Shown here piece after piece: positions 45,115 to 54,256 of a DNA stretch of 64,000 bases (within the stretch, counting starts at the first letter, position 1; each line of letters begins with the position of its first letter). The stretch is from Agrobacterium sp. a22-2 (GTDB lineage Bacteria > Pseudomonadota > Alphaproteobacteria > Rhizobiales > Rhizobiaceae). A program made the translations under genes and the position numbers. The notes below the pieces were generated by a model. That model was not told the DNA's origin. It ran no database searches and saw only the letters and a program-made list of their open reading frames with translations. The stretch is taken from NCBI RefSeq assembly GCF_012276985.1, contig NZ_JAAXMM010000005.1, positions 1 through 64,000 on the forward strand, given 5' to 3'.

Positions 45115-45782
45115 AATCAGCCGTCGTTCAACTTCCAGGCCTCAATCGCGACCGTGACATGCTGGCGGCGCTGACCAAGATTTCCGGCCATGCACCGATC
45201 ACCGTTTGGCAGACCGAGACCGAAATCCCCGATGTCGACCTGATCGTCATTCCCGGCGGCTTTTCCTATGGCGACTATCTGCGCTGCGGTGCCATTGCGG
45301 CGCGCATGCCGGTGATGCAGGCGATCAAGGCCAAGGCGGAACAGGGCGTCAAGGTTCTCGGCGTCTGCAACGGCTTCCAGATCCTGGTCGAAGCCGGCAT
45401 GTTGCCCGGCGCGCTGATGCGCAACGCATCACTGAAGTTCGTGTGCCGCGAGATCAAGCTGAAAGTGGTCAACGACGAGACCGACTTTACCCGCGCCTAT
45501 GCCAAGGGCCAGGTGATCCGCTGCCCGGTCGCCCATCATGACGGCAATTATTTCGCCGACACCGAGACGCTGAAGAGCATCGAGGACAATGGCCAGGTGG
45601 TGTTCCGCTATGCCGACGGCACCAATCCGAACGGTTCGATGAACGACATTGCCGGCGTCATCAATGCGCGCGGCAATGTGCTGGGCATGATGCCGCACCC
45701 GGAAAACCTGATCGAGGCGGCCCATGGCGGCAATGACGGCCGCGGTATTTTTGCCTCGGCACTCGACGTAATCGCTGCTTAA
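45111..45782 (+). CDS. purQ: FGAM synthetase glutaminase subunit PurQ (223 aa)
   Basis: Class I glutamine amidotransferase that passes ammonia to PurL. Catalytic Cys is in [15 protein letters not shown] (about C86); the His-Glu pair is in MMPHPEN near the C-terminus. The start overlaps the coiled-coil gene by four bases. Confidence 0.95.
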   Translation: MKSAVVQLPGLNRDRDMLAALTKISGHAPITVWQTETEIPDVDLIVIPGGFSYGDYLRCGAIAARMPVMQAIKAKAEQGVKVLGVCNGFQILVEAGMLPGALMRNASLKFVCREIKLKVVNDETDFTRAYAKGQVIRCPVAHHDGNYFADTETLKSIEDNGQVVFRYADGTNPNGSMNDIAGVINARGNVLGMMPHPENLIEAAHGGNDGRGIFASALDVIAA

Positions 45783-45828
45783 CGGTCAGCGTGATAGGGA
45801 GGGCGAAAGCCCCAACCGGAAGCAGTTC

Positions 45829-46212
45829 ATGCGCATTGCCCTTACCGTCTTCGCCTCCCTCGGCCTCTTGGCCCTTACCTCCTGCCAGTCGAAGGAACCG
45901 GCTCCGGCCAGTGGACAATCGGCGCTCGATGTCATGGAGAAGGTGGCGGTCGGTGCAAACCGTTGCTGGATCAAATCCGGCGATGCGGCCTTCAAGGCCT
46001 ATGAGATGGCGCCGGAGCTCAATTCGTTCAGCGGCAAGCCGCGTTTCCTGCTGGTGCGCCGCGGCAGCCGGGACATTCGCCCGGTTCTGGTCGTGCAGGC
46101 CGAAGGCCGGCCTGCCAAGCTCAGCGCGTTCGGCCCGATGATGGGCGAGCCGGTGGCGGGGCGTATCGCCACCGACGTCAAGCGCTGGGCGGCCAGCGAC
46201 AAGGGCTGCTGA
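45829..46212 (+). CDS. Hypothetical lipoprotein (127 aa)
   Basis: The N-terminus has a hydrophobic segment and the lipobox ALTSC (Cys about 19), so it should be lipidated. The mature part has two other cysteines (about C46 and the terminal C127) that could form a disulfide. It is not a family I recognise. It follows purQ after 46 bases and may be co-transcribed. Confidence 0.72.
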   Translation: MRIALTVFASLGLLALTSCQSKEPAPASGQSALDVMEKVAVGANRCWIKSGDAAFKAYEMAPELNSFSGKPRFLLVRRGSRDIRPVLVVQAEGRPAKLSAFGPMMGEPVAGRIATDVKRWAASDKGC

Positions 46213-46323
46213 GCCGCAAGGCCGAATCGGCGAACGGCCGAGGCGGAAAACTGACCGTTTACTCCCTTTCTGAAACGCGCCATTCTTCTCTGTGATTCGA
46301 GACGAAGCAGAAGTGAGAGCGGC

Positions 46324-46896
46324 ATGGCGCCACCCTTAGATTCCGGCAAAGGCCGCCTTTGCACGGCGGTTTTGTGTCTTTTCCTCGCTGCCACCCAAGG
46401 CGCTGAAGCCGCCGATCAGAAAATCTTCGACGAAATGCGCTTCGGCCTCGTGGGGTCGGTCGCCGATGGTGACAATGCCGAGGATGGCGTGGCCGCCGAA
46501 TTCACCGTCTTCTTTGATCCTCTTGGCCGGGATGAGGCGAGCGGCCTGCGCGAAAGCCTGATGCGTCCGCGGGTTCATCTTGGCGCCGAGCTGGGGATTG
46601 CCGGATCTGCAAGCCAGGCCTTCGCCGGCCTGAGCTGGACCGTCGACCTCACAGACAGAATCTTTGCGGAAGCGGGATTCGGCGGACTGATCCATGACGG
46701 CACCCTTGATGACAATGCCTCAGGACCGGGCCTTGGCTGTCGTGGCCTCTTCAGGGAATATGCCGCACTGGGTTACAACCTCGATCGAAACTGGCGCGTC
46801 ATGGCGCAGGTCGAGCATGCGTCCCACGCCAATCTCTGCGACGATCCCAATGACGGCTTTACGCGTGCCGGAATGCTTGTCGGCTATCGATTCTAG
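46324..46896 (+). CDS. PagL-like lipid A 3-O-deacylase family protein (190 aa)
   Basis: A signal peptide ends near residue 30 (GAEAA). The rest shows the alternating pattern of an eight-stranded outer-membrane barrel and the PagL-type region REYAALGYNLDRNWRVMAQV followed by EHASHANLC, in which H165-x-S167 matches the catalytic His-x-Ser. The Glu that completes the PagL triad near the C-terminus is not evident (only Asp residues follow), so activity is uncertain. PagL removes a 3-linked acyl chain from lipid A. It is annotated on motif grounds. Confidence 0.75.
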   Translation: MAPPLDSGKGRLCTAVLCLFLAATQGAEAADQKIFDEMRFGLVGSVADGDNAEDGVAAEFTVFFDPLGRDEASGLRESLMRPRVHLGAELGIAGSASQAFAGLSWTVDLTDRIFAEAGFGGLIHDGTLDDNASGPGLGCRGLFREYAALGYNLDRNWRVMAQVEHASHANLCDDPNDGFTRAGMLVGYRF

Positions 46897-46951
46897 CCTC
46901 GACAGATTGATCGACATCGCCCTGCCCGTTTCATTGCCATTTCCGATTGCT

Positions 46952-47191
46952 TTACCGCCAGAACGGCTGGCTTGCCTCGTGGATGGCCTGGGGCCGTGTC
47001 AGACCGATATCGCGCAATTGCTCGTCGGTGAGTTCCGCCAGCGTGTTGCGGCTGCGGCGCTTGTCAATCCGTGTCATGCACCAGGACCAACCGGCGGACA
47101 GCACACCCGCCCGCCTTGTCGGCGGCGCCTTCGTCTCGGCGGAACCGCTTGCCAACGATTGACATCCAGACATTGTATCGATTGCACTCAT
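46952..47191 (-). CDS. DUF1127 protein (79 aa)
   Basis: The C-terminal 40 residues (RSRNTLAELTDEQLRDIGLT, then RPQAIHEAS) are the DUF1127 domain, an Arg-rich helical motif; some small members bind RNA or affect phosphate and carbon metabolism in Agrobacterium. The N-terminal half is variable. The gene is divergent from a MocR-type regulator, a common pairing in rhizobia, and probably its target. The start at 47191 lies 84 bases from the regulator start; an in-frame ATG at 47173 is possible. Confidence 0.85.
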   Translation of the reverse strand: MSAIDTMSGCQSLASGSAETKAPPTRRAGVLSAGWSWCMTRIDKRRSRNTLAELTDEQLRDIGLTRPQAIHEASQPFWR

Positions 47192-47258
47192 AACTTTCCA
47201 GCCAATCCTTCGATTTCGGACAGCAATGCTGATAACTTGACAAGGATATCGATACAAT
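47172..47258. promoter_or_regulatory. Shared operator: ATTGTATCGAT / ATCGATACAAT inverted pair
   Basis: ATTGTATCGAT (47172-47182) and ATCGATACAAT (47248-47258) form a perfect 11-bp inverted pair 65 bases apart in the divergent gap. One copy lies in the 5' end of the DUF1127 gene and the other in the mocR promoter. This is where a MocR dimer could bind to control both genes. Binding is inferred. Confidence 0.5.
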
Positions 47259-47263
47259 ATAGT
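47237..47263 (+). promoter_or_regulatory. Possible promoter of the MocR-type gene
   Basis: TTGACA (47237-47242) and TATAGT (47258-47263) are 15 bases apart, somewhat short. Transcription would begin just before the ATG at 47275, which has no Shine-Dalgarno site, so the mRNA may be leaderless. The operator copy at 47248-47258 lies between the two boxes. Confidence 0.4.
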
Positions 47264-47274
47264 CAATTGTCACC

Positions 47275-48693
47275 ATGACAAATTGGATTCCCAATCTCTC
47301 CGCGGGTTCCGGTCCGCTTTACAGTCGGCTTGCCGATCAGATCGAGCGGGCGATTTCGGACGGCGCCTTGCCGCCCGGCGCCAAACTGCCGCCACAGCGC
47401 AATCTTGCCTATGATCTCGGGGTGACAATCGGCACAATCGGCCGCGCCTATACGATGATCCGCGAGCGGGGGCTGGTCAGCGGCGAAGTTGGGCGCGGCA
47501 CCTATGTGCTGGACCGTTCATCAGAGGCGCCGGACGCGGCCCTTGATCCGGTGAGCGTCAACCTGGCCGGCACGCGCGTTATCAATGCGCCACCTGGCAA
47601 GACCCGCTTCGACAGCACGGCAGCCCCGGATATCGGCCAAGGCGTGATCCTTGGCCGGATGTTTGCCGAGATGATGCGCGACCATCCATCCGAGATTTCC
47701 AGTTACACCCGCAGCTTTCCGCAAACCTGGTTCGAGGCAGGCCAGACATGGCTGTCGCGCGGTCCTTGGTCGCCGGAGATCGACAGTATCGTGCCGACGC
47801 TCGGCGCCCATGCCGGCGTCATGGCGGTTCTGTCTGCCGTGACCGCGCCTGGCGACAAGATCGTCTTCGAGAACCTCACCTATTCGCAGATCAGCCGCAG
47901 CGCCGGCTTGATCGGCCGCCGCAGCATACAGGTGGAATCGGATGAACACGGGCTGATCCCGGAGGATTTCGAACGGGTCTGCGCGCAGCAACACCCGAGA
48001 GCTGCCTTCCTGATGCCAACGGCGCAGAACCCCACGGTCGCGACACTGTCGCTCAAACGGCGCCAGCAGATCGCCGAGATCGCCCGGACCCATTCCGTCT
48101 GGCTGATCGAGGACAATCTCTACGGCTCGATGGCCGATGACGATCTGCCGCTGCTGGCGGAGCTTGCGCCTGACCGCACCTTCCTGGTCGGCGGCCTGTC
48201 GAAATCGGTGGCGGCGGGCGTGCGCGGCGGCTGGGTCGCCTGCCCCCCACATTTCAGCCAGCGCATCCGCATCGCCCACAAGATGGTGACCGGCGGCATC
48301 CCGTTCATGCTGGCGGAAATCTGCGCGCGGCTGGTCCTGTCGGGCGAGGCTGCGGCCATTCGCCGGAAATGTATCGACGAGATCAATGCCCGCCAGCGCA
48401 TCGCCCACGAGATCCTGTCGGGCCTCGACTACCAGTCGTTGCCCAACATTCCGTTCCTGTGGTTGAAATTGCCCGAGCCCTGGCTTTCCGGCACATTCCG
48501 CAATGCCGCTCTTGATGCCGGCGTTCTCGTCGATGACGAAGACGAGTTCAAGGCGGGCCGACCGGACAAGGTCTTCCACCGGGCCCGCATCGGCTATTCT
48601 GCTCCGGCCAACCGCGAAGAGGTGCGCCAGGGCATGCTGACCCTGCGCCGCCTGCTCGACAATGGTCGGTCGGGCTATGACAGTTACGCCTGA
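47275..48693 (+). CDS. MocR-type GntR/aminotransferase regulator (472 aa)
   Basis: The N-terminal winged helix-turn-helix (about residues 14-80: LYSRLADQIERAISDGALPP, then RNLAYDLGVTIGTIGRAY) is GntR type. The C-terminal part (about 110-470) is a fold-type I aminotransferase with the PLP lysine in GGLSKSVAAG (about K310). Such proteins sense an amine or PLP-linked compound. It is divergent from the DUF1127 gene. The inverted repeat pair between them is a likely site. Confidence 0.92.
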   Translation: MTNWIPNLSAGSGPLYSRLADQIERAISDGALPPGAKLPPQRNLAYDLGVTIGTIGRAYTMIRERGLVSGEVGRGTYVLDRSSEAPDAALDPVSVNLAGTRVINAPPGKTRFDSTAAPDIGQGVILGRMFAEMMRDHPSEISSYTRSFPQTWFEAGQTWLSRGPWSPEIDSIVPTLGAHAGVMAVLSAVTAPGDKIVFENLTYSQISRSAGLIGRRSIQVESDEHGLIPEDFERVCAQQHPRAAFLMPTAQNPTVATLSLKRRQQIAEIARTHSVWLIEDNLYGSMADDDLPLLAELAPDRTFLVGGLSKSVAAGVRGGWVACPPHFSQRIRIAHKMVTGGIPFMLAEICARLVLSGEAAAIRRKCIDEINARQRIAHEILSGLDYQSLPNIPFLWLKLPEPWLSGTFRNAALDAGVLVDDEDEFKAGRPDKVFHRARIGYSAPANREEVRQGMLTLRRLLDNGRSGYDSYA

Positions 48694-48721
48694 TGGCCTG
48701 CATCCGGCTGTATCTGGTGGA

Positions 48722-48741
48722 TTGCCGCGCATTCGCGGCAA
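48722..48741. repeat. Hairpin after the MocR-type gene
   Basis: TTGCCGCG and CGCGGCAA form a perfect 8-bp stem with a four-base loop, 28 bases after the stop. There is no T run, so termination would need help from Rho. Confidence 0.45.
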
Positions 48742-48826
48742 CAAGACAACACTTTCCTGTCGCACCGGCTGACAGCATGCGCTAAAGAGACGTCAGAACC
48801 TCTCCTGAACGGATCTGACGGCACCG

Positions 48827-51064
48827 ATGACGATTTCCAATTCCCGCCCCATCACTCCCGACCTGATTGCCAGCCATGGCCTGAAGCCGGACGAGTATCA
48901 GCGCATCCTGGACCTGATCGGCCGCGAGCCGACGTTCACGGAGTTGGGCATCTTTTCCGCCATGTGGAACGAGCATTGTTCCTACAAATCCTCCAAGCGC
49001 TGGCTGCGCACCCTGCCGACCACAGGCGTCCGGGTCATCCAGGGCCCCGGCGAAAATGCCGGCGTGGTCGATATCGATGACGGCGATGTCGTTGTGTTCA
49101 AGATGGAGAGCCACAACCACCCGTCCTATATCGAGCCTTATCAGGGGGCTGCGACCGGGGTCGGCGGCATCCTGCGCGACGTCTTCACCATGGGTGCACG
49201 GCCGATCGCCGCGATGAACGCGCTGCGCTTCGGGGCACCGGACCATGCCAAGACCCGCCATCTGGTCTCGGGCGTGGTCGCTGGCGTCGGCGGCTACGGC
49301 AATTCCTTCGGCGTTCCGACGGTTGGCGGCGAAGTCGAATTCGACGCGCGCTACAACGGTAATATCCTGGTCAACGCCTTTGCGGCGGGCCTTGCCAAGT
49401 CCGACGGTATCTTCCTGTCGGAAGCCAAAGGCGTCGGCCTGCCGGTCGTCTATCTCGGCGCCAAGACCGGGCGCGACGGCGTCGGCGGCGCGACCATGGC
49501 GTCTGCCGAATTCGACGAATCGATCGAGGAAAAGCGCCCGACCGTCCAGGTCGGCGACCCCTTCACCGAAAAATGCCTGTTGGAAGCCTGCCTTGAGCTG
49601 ATGCAGACCGGCGCCGTCATCGCCATCCAGGACATGGGTGCGGCCGGGTTGACCTGTTCGGCAGTTGAAATGGGCGCCAAGGGCGATCTCGGCATCGAAC
49701 TCGACCTCGATACCGTGCCGGTGCGCGAAGACCGCATGACGGCCTATGAGATGATGCTGTCGGAAAGCCAGGAGCGTATGCTCATGGTTCTTGAGCCCTC
49801 CAAGGAAGAGGTCGCCAAGGCGATCTTCGTCAAGTGGGGCCTCGACTTTGCCATCGTCGGCAAGACCACCGACGATCTGCGTTTCCGTGTTATCCACCAG
49901 GGCGAGGAAGTCGCCAATCTGCCGATCAAGGATCTGGGCGACCAGGCACCGGAATATGACCGGCCGTGGCGCGAGCCCGCCAAGCGTGCCCCCCTGCCCG
50001 CCAATCTGGTGGCCGAACCGGCCGACTACGGCGCGGCGCTGCTCAAGCTGGTCGGTTCGCCGAACCAGTCGAGCCGCCGCTGGGTCTACGAGCAATATGA
50101 CACGCTGATCCAGGGCAATTCGCTGCAGCTGCCAGGCGGCGACGCCGGCGTGGTGCGCGTCGACACCCATCCGAAGAAGGCGCTGGCCTTCTCGTCGGAC
50201 GTCACCCCGCGCTATGTCGAGGCGGATCCGTTCGAAGGCGGCAAGCAGGCCGTGGCCGAATGCTGGCGCAACATTACGGCGACCGGCGCCGAGCCGCTGG
50301 CGGCCACCGACAACCTCAATTTCGGCAATCCGGAAAAGCCGGAGATCATGGGCCAGCTGGTCAAGGCGATCGAGGGCATCGGCGAAGCCTGCCGGGCACT
50401 CGATTTCCCGATCGTTTCCGGCAATGTGTCGCTCTACAACGAGACCAACGGCATCGCCATCCTGCCGACCCCGACCATTGCCGGCGTCGGCTTGCTTCCC
50501 GACTGGAGCCGCATGGCGAAGATCGGCACGGCCAAGGACGGCGACCATGTCCTGATGATCGGCGTCGATGGCTCGCATCTGGGCTCTTCGGTTTACCTGC
50601 GCGACATCGTCGGCGTGGTGGATGGTCCGGCACCTGAGGTCGACCTGCATGCCGAACGCCGCAATGGCGACTTCGTGCGCTCGGCGATCCGCAATGGCCA
50701 GGTGACCGCCTGCCACGACATTTCGAGCGGCGGCCTTGCCACCACCCTTGCCGAAATGGCCATGGCCTCGGACAGGGGCATGACCATCGATCTGTCAGAA
50801 TGCCGCGGCATGGCACATGCCTTGCTGTTCGGCGAGGACCAGGCCCGTTACGTGCTGGCCGTTCCGGCCGAGCTTGCCAATTTCATCTGCGCCAATGCCG
50901 AAGGCTCGGGCGTTCCGTTCCGCCGGCTCGGCACGGTGGGCGGCACGGTACTTTCGGTCCACGGCCTCTTTGCCCTGCCGATTGACCAATTGCGCCGGGC
51001 CCATGAATCGTGGTTCCCTGATTTCATGAATGGCGAGGCCAACCAGCTCGCCGCTGCAGAGTAA
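48827..51064 (+). CDS. purL: FGAM synthetase large subunit PurL (745 aa)
   Basis: The small-type PurL works with PurS and PurQ to make FGAM from FGAR. Typical segments: [35 protein letters not shown] (ATP site), [29 protein letters not shown] [13 protein letters not shown] in the second half. The size is that of the bacterial three-part enzyme. It is 3 kb downstream of purQ with the MocR gene between, followed by the bolA gene after 23 bases. Confidence 0.96.
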   Translation: MTISNSRPITPDLIASHGLKPDEYQRILDLIGREPTFTELGIFSAMWNEHCSYKSSKRWLRTLPTTGVRVIQGPGENAGVVDIDDGDVVVFKMESHNHPSYIEPYQGAATGVGGILRDVFTMGARPIAAMNALRFGAPDHAKTRHLVSGVVAGVGGYGNSFGVPTVGGEVEFDARYNGNILVNAFAAGLAKSDGIFLSEAKGVGLPVVYLGAKTGRDGVGGATMASAEFDESIEEKRPTVQVGDPFTEKCLLEACLELMQTGAVIAIQDMGAAGLTCSAVEMGAKGDLGIELDLDTVPVREDRMTAYEMMLSESQERMLMVLEPSKEEVAKAIFVKWGLDFAIVGKTTDDLRFRVIHQGEEVANLPIKDLGDQAPEYDRPWREPAKRAPLPANLVAEPADYGAALLKLVGSPNQSSRRWVYEQYDTLIQGNSLQLPGGDAGVVRVDTHPKKALAFSSDVTPRYVEADPFEGGKQAVAECWRNITATGAEPLAATDNLNFGNPEKPEIMGQLVKAIEGIGEACRALDFPIVSGNVSLYNETNGIAILPTPTIAGVGLLPDWSRMAKIGTAKDGDHVLMIGVDGSHLGSSVYLRDIVGVVDGPAPEVDLHAERRNGDFVRSAIRNGQVTACHDISSGGLATTLAEMAMASDRGMTIDLSECRGMAHALLFGEDQARYVLAVPAELANFICANAEGSGVPFRRLGTVGGTVLSVHGLFALPIDQLRRAHESWFPDFMNGEANQLAAAE

Positions 51065-51087
51065 GACGAAGAACAAGGAGCTTGCCC

Positions 51088-51324
51088 ATGGCCATGAACC
51101 CCGGCGACATCGAAGACATGATCAAGGCAGGCATTCCCGGCGCCAAGGTGGTCATCCGTGACCTGGCCGGCGACGGCGACCATTATGCGGCCGAGGTCGT
51201 GGCGGAAGCCTTCCGCGGCAAGACCCGCGTTCAGCAACACCAGATGGTCTATGACGCCCTCAAGGGCAATATGGGCGGCGTGCTGCACGCACTCGCCCTG
51301 CAGACCTCCATTCCCGAGCTTTGA
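51088..51324 (+). CDS. BolA-family protein (78 aa)
   Basis: BolA fold: MNPGDIEDMIKAGIPGAKVV, then VVAEAFRGKTRVQQHQMVYD with the conserved His. BolA proteins work with monothiol glutaredoxins in Fe-S handling; the partner GrxD is encoded 367 bases downstream. The ATG at 51088 has AAGGAG seven bases upstream, which fixes the start against a TTG six bases earlier. Confidence 0.93.
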   Translation: MAMNPGDIEDMIKAGIPGAKVVIRDLAGDGDHYAAEVVAEAFRGKTRVQQHQMVYDALKGNMGGVLHALALQTSIPEL

Positions 51325-51347
51325 CAGGCACAACAGGCACACGGCCC

Positions 51348-51542
51348 ATGGCGAATATTATCGGTACGTTTTTCAGTTCACTGGTGAAATCCATTTCCGA
51401 CGAGCTGTCCCAGTCGAAACGACGGCAGCCCCGGGTCGATGCCCCGACGATTGCTGCCAAGAAGAAGCTGGCGGCAGAAAAGGAACTGGCGCGCAGCAAG
51501 CGGGCCCGCAACGCCCGCCGCGTCACCCGAAAGAGCCGCTAA
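51348..51542 (+). CDS. Small basic hypothetical protein (64 aa)
   Basis: The first half is amphipathic (ANIIGTFFSSLVKSISDELS), the second a very basic helix (AAKKKLAAEKELARSKRARN, then six Arg or Lys at the end). No family recognised. It lies between bolA and grxD on the same strand, so it is probably part of the purL-bolA-grxD transcript. A nucleic-acid- or membrane-binding role is a guess. The ribosome-binding site is weak. Confidence 0.6.
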   Translation: MANIIGTFFSSLVKSISDELSQSKRRQPRVDAPTIAAKKKLAAEKELARSKRARNARRVTRKSR

Positions 51543-51690
51543 GGCATCATTTGCGGGGCAGGCGCGATGACGGACGGCGGTCAGAAACGCTTTCGTTTCA
51601 ATTCGGGCTGGAATTTGTCGCGTCGCATGCTATCTAGAGAACAGATTTCAAGCAGCGGATCTTGACCCCGCATGTGAAAGGAACAGACCT

Positions 51691-52026
51691 ATGAGCGGAA
51701 TTCACGACCTCATCGACAATGAAGTGAAAAGCAACGATGTCGTTCTTTTCATGAAAGGCACGCCCCAGTTTCCGCAGTGTGGCTTCTCCGGCCAGGTCGT
51801 GCAGATTCTCGACTACCTCGGCGTCGACTACAAGGGCGTCAATGTGCTGGCAGACGCGGAAATCCGCCAGGGCATCAAGGATTATTCGAACTGGCCGACC
51901 ATTCCGCAGCTCTATGTCAAGGGCGAGTTTGTCGGCGGCTGCGACATCATCCGGGAAATGTTCCAGGCCGGCGAGCTTCAGGGCCATCTTCAGGAACAGG
52001 GCATCAGCGTTCGCGGCGCGGCATAA
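51691..52026 (+). CDS. grxD: Monothiol glutaredoxin GrxD (111 aa)
   Basis: The active site CGFS lies in [12 protein letters not shown] (about C30), with the glutathione-binding [19 protein letters not shown] downstream. CGFS glutaredoxins carry a [2Fe-2S] cluster shared with BolA. AAAGGA lies 12 bases before the ATG. A 10-bp hairpin follows the gene. Confidence 0.96.
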   Translation: MSGIHDLIDNEVKSNDVVLFMKGTPQFPQCGFSGQVVQILDYLGVDYKGVNVLADAEIRQGIKDYSNWPTIPQLYVKGEFVGGCDIIREMFQAGELQGHLQEQGISVRGAA

Positions 52027-52083
52027 ACTGTCGCCACGCCCCTTTGTTTGAAGGGGCCGGACCACATGCGTTTCATTGCACAA

Positions 52084-52108
52084 AAGGCGTTGCGTCAAGC
52101 AACGCCTT
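52084..52108 (+). terminator. Hairpin between grxD and the MFS gene
   Basis: A perfect 10-bp stem (52084-52093 with 52099-52108) with a five-base loop. Downstream is an interrupted T stretch rather than a clean run, so on the plus strand it is a leaky terminator or attenuator. Confidence 0.55.
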
Positions 52109-52132
52109 ATTGCCGTTTTAGGATCCAATTTT

Positions 52133-53380
52133 ATGACACAACCGTCACAAACGGCCCCTGCCGCCTTGAAAGGCATGGGCAAAGTCGAATTCATTGCCAT
52201 GATGGCCCTTTTGATGGCGCTGAATGCGCTGGCCATCGATATCATGCTGCCGGGTCTTCAGGAGATCGGCCAGTCGCTGGCCGTCGTGAACGAGAACCAC
52301 CGGCAATATGTCGTGACCGCCTATCTGATCGGCTTCGGCGTCGCGCAGCTGTTCTACGGCCCGATCGCCGACCGCTTCGGCCGCCGCAAGCCGATGATCT
52401 TCGGCCTTGGCATCTATGTCCTCTCGTCGCTGGCCGTCGTCTTTGTGCCGTCCTTTGCCGGGCTTCTCGTGCTGCGTTTCATTCAGGGCATCGGTTCGGC
52501 CGCCACCCGGGTCATCACCATCTCGATCGTCCGCGACATTTACGGCGGGCGGCAGATGGCGGAAGTCATGTCGCTGATCATGATGGTGTTCATGGTGGTA
52601 CCGGTGATTGCGCCGGGCACGGGCCAGGTGGTCATGCTGCTCGGCCACTGGCATCTGATCTTCATCTTCATGGCATTTGCGGCCTTTGCCGTGGGGCTGT
52701 GGATGTATCTGCGCCTGCCGGAAACCCTGTCTCCGACCGATACGAGGCCCTTCACGGTGACGTCGATCCTGGCCGGCTTCAAGATCGTGCTGACCAACCG
52801 CGTCGCGCTTTGCTACACGATTGCCAGCACCTTCATCTTCGGCGCGCTGTTCGGTTTCATCAATTCCGCCCAGCAGGTCTATGTCGGCATCTATAAGCTC
52901 GGCGTCTTGTTCCCGGTCGCCTTTGCCGCCGTTGCCCTGTTCATGGCGCTGTCGTCCTTCGTCAACGCCAAGCTGGTCGGCCGCATCGGCATGCGGCGGC
53001 TGTCGCATGCCTCGCTGCTCGGCTTCATCGCCATCACCTTCGTGTGGTTTCTCGGCCAGTATTTCGGCCCGCAGCCGATGCCGTTCGCGATCTTCATCAC
53101 GCTGTTCTCGCTGGCCATGTTCCAGTTCGGCTGGATCGGCTCGAACTTCAACTCGCTGGCCATGGAGCCGCTCGGCCATGTGGCGGGCACGGCATCGTCG
53201 GTGCTTGGCTTCATGGGAACGGTCGGCGGATCGCTGATCGGCGCGATGATCGGCCAGGCCTATGACGGAACGGCCCTGCCGATGGTCACCGGCTACTTCG
53301 TCGTGTCGCTGATCGGATTGATCTTCGTGCTGATCGGCGAAAAAGGCCGGTTGTTCCAGGCGCAGAACGCACCACGCTGA
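52133..53380 (+). CDS. Bcr/CflA-type MFS drug efflux protein (415 aa)
   Basis: Twelve membrane segments are expected. The first segment with NALAIDIMLPGLQEIGQSL and the loop DRFGRRKPMIFGLGIY (motif A) are typical of DHA1 proton antiporters of the Bcr/CflA type. It exports drugs or small metabolites; the real substrate is unknown. The ATG is 107 bases after grxD with AGGA upstream. Confidence 0.92.
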   Translation: MTQPSQTAPAALKGMGKVEFIAMMALLMALNALAIDIMLPGLQEIGQSLAVVNENHRQYVVTAYLIGFGVAQLFYGPIADRFGRRKPMIFGLGIYVLSSLAVVFVPSFAGLLVLRFIQGIGSAATRVITISIVRDIYGGRQMAEVMSLIMMVFMVVPVIAPGTGQVVMLLGHWHLIFIFMAFAAFAVGLWMYLRLPETLSPTDTRPFTVTSILAGFKIVLTNRVALCYTIASTFIFGALFGFINSAQQVYVGIYKLGVLFPVAFAAVALFMALSSFVNAKLVGRIGMRRLSHASLLGFIAITFVWFLGQYFGPQPMPFAIFITLFSLAMFQFGWIGSNFNSLAMEPLGHVAGTASSVLGFMGTVGGSLIGAMIGQAYDGTALPMVTGYFVVSLIGLIFVLIGEKGRLFQAQNAPR

Positions 53381-53397
53381 CAAGCCACGGCAGACAC

Positions 53398-53427
53398 AAA
53401 AAGGCCCGGAGCGATCCGGGCCTTTTT
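53398..53427. terminator. Bidirectional terminator between MFS and IMPase genes
   Basis: A perfect 13-bp stem (53398-53410 with 53415-53427) with a four-base loop has five A on one side and five T on the other, so it can stop both convergent transcripts. Confidence 0.92.
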
Positions 53428-53429
53428 CG

Positions 53430-54251
53430 TTAGACAGTGAAGATCTTGTCGCGCAGTTCCCGCCAGGCGTCCTCGTCGGCGGCAATCAGCAGCCCGCCTG
53501 ATGTGTGATGGGGTAGATAGGGCGAACCGTCGAAGCGAGCGGCATGGGCCCCGGCCTCCTGCACCATCAGCGTGCCGGCCAGGTGGTCCCAGGGCATCAG
53601 CTTGTTGTACATGGCAAAGTCCATATGGCCCTGGCACAGGATGCGGTATTCGTGGGCGGCGCAGCGATAGCTGGTGAACAGCCTGACGTCGGCGAGATTG
53701 GACAGAATCCTGCGCCGGGTGTCGATGTCGAAGAAGCCGGTATTGGCGATGCCGATCATCTGCGCCAGCGGTTGGGAGGGGCGCATGAACATCTGCTCCT
53801 GGGAACCGTCCGGCTTGCACAGCCAAGCGCCAGAGCCCTTCTCGGCAATCGCCCAGTCGTTGCCGAGCGGATCGAAGATGATGCCGGCCACCGTCTCGCC
53901 GGCTTTCACCACGCTCATCATCACCCCGAACAGCGGCAGGCCGGCGGCGAAATTGAATGTGCCGTCGATCGGATCGACGATCACGGCAAGCTCGGCATCG
54001 GCAATCTTCTCAAGGATGGACGGGTCGGCCGCCACCGCCTCCTCGCCGATGAAGACGGCATCGGGCAGGATTTCGGCGACGCGGGCGCGGATCAGCCGTT
54101 CGGCCGCCTCATCCGCCTCGGTAACGACGTCGATAGCCTCGGACTTCATCCGCACATCGCCATCGCCGAGATTGCGAAAACGCGGCATGATCTCGGTATA
54201 GGCTGCCTCCTGCAGCAGATTGGCAAAAGCGGCAATATCGAGTTCAGCCAT
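53430..54251 (-). CDS. Inositol monophosphatase family protein (273 aa)
   Basis: The family metal-binding motifs are seen: FIGEEA (motif 1), IVDPIDGTFNFAAG (motif 2) and WDHLAGTLMVQEAG (motif 3). It could act on inositol-1-phosphate, on 3'-phosphoadenosine compounds or on sugar bisphosphates. AAGGA lies upstream of the ATG at 54251, five bases after the ttcA stop; the two are one transcript with ttcA first. Confidence 0.92.
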   Translation of the reverse strand: MAELDIAAFANLLQEAAYTEIMPRFRNLGDGDVRMKSEAIDVVTEADEAAERLIRARVAEILPDAVFIGEEAVAADPSILEKIADAELAVIVDPIDGTFNFAAGLPLFGVMMSVVKAGETVAGIIFDPLGNDWAIAEKGSGAWLCKPDGSQEQMFMRPSQPLAQMIGIANTGFFDIDTRRRILSNLADVRLFTSYRCAAHEYRILCQGHMDFAMYNKLMPWDHLAGTLMVQEAGAHAARFDGSPYLPHHTSGGLLIAADEDAWRELRDKIFTV

Positions 54252-54256
54252 GGTCG

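Noticed and set aside
48782..50716. Minus-strand open frame of 644 codons
   Set aside because: It is antisense to purL, whose protein is unmistakable, and shows no family motif.
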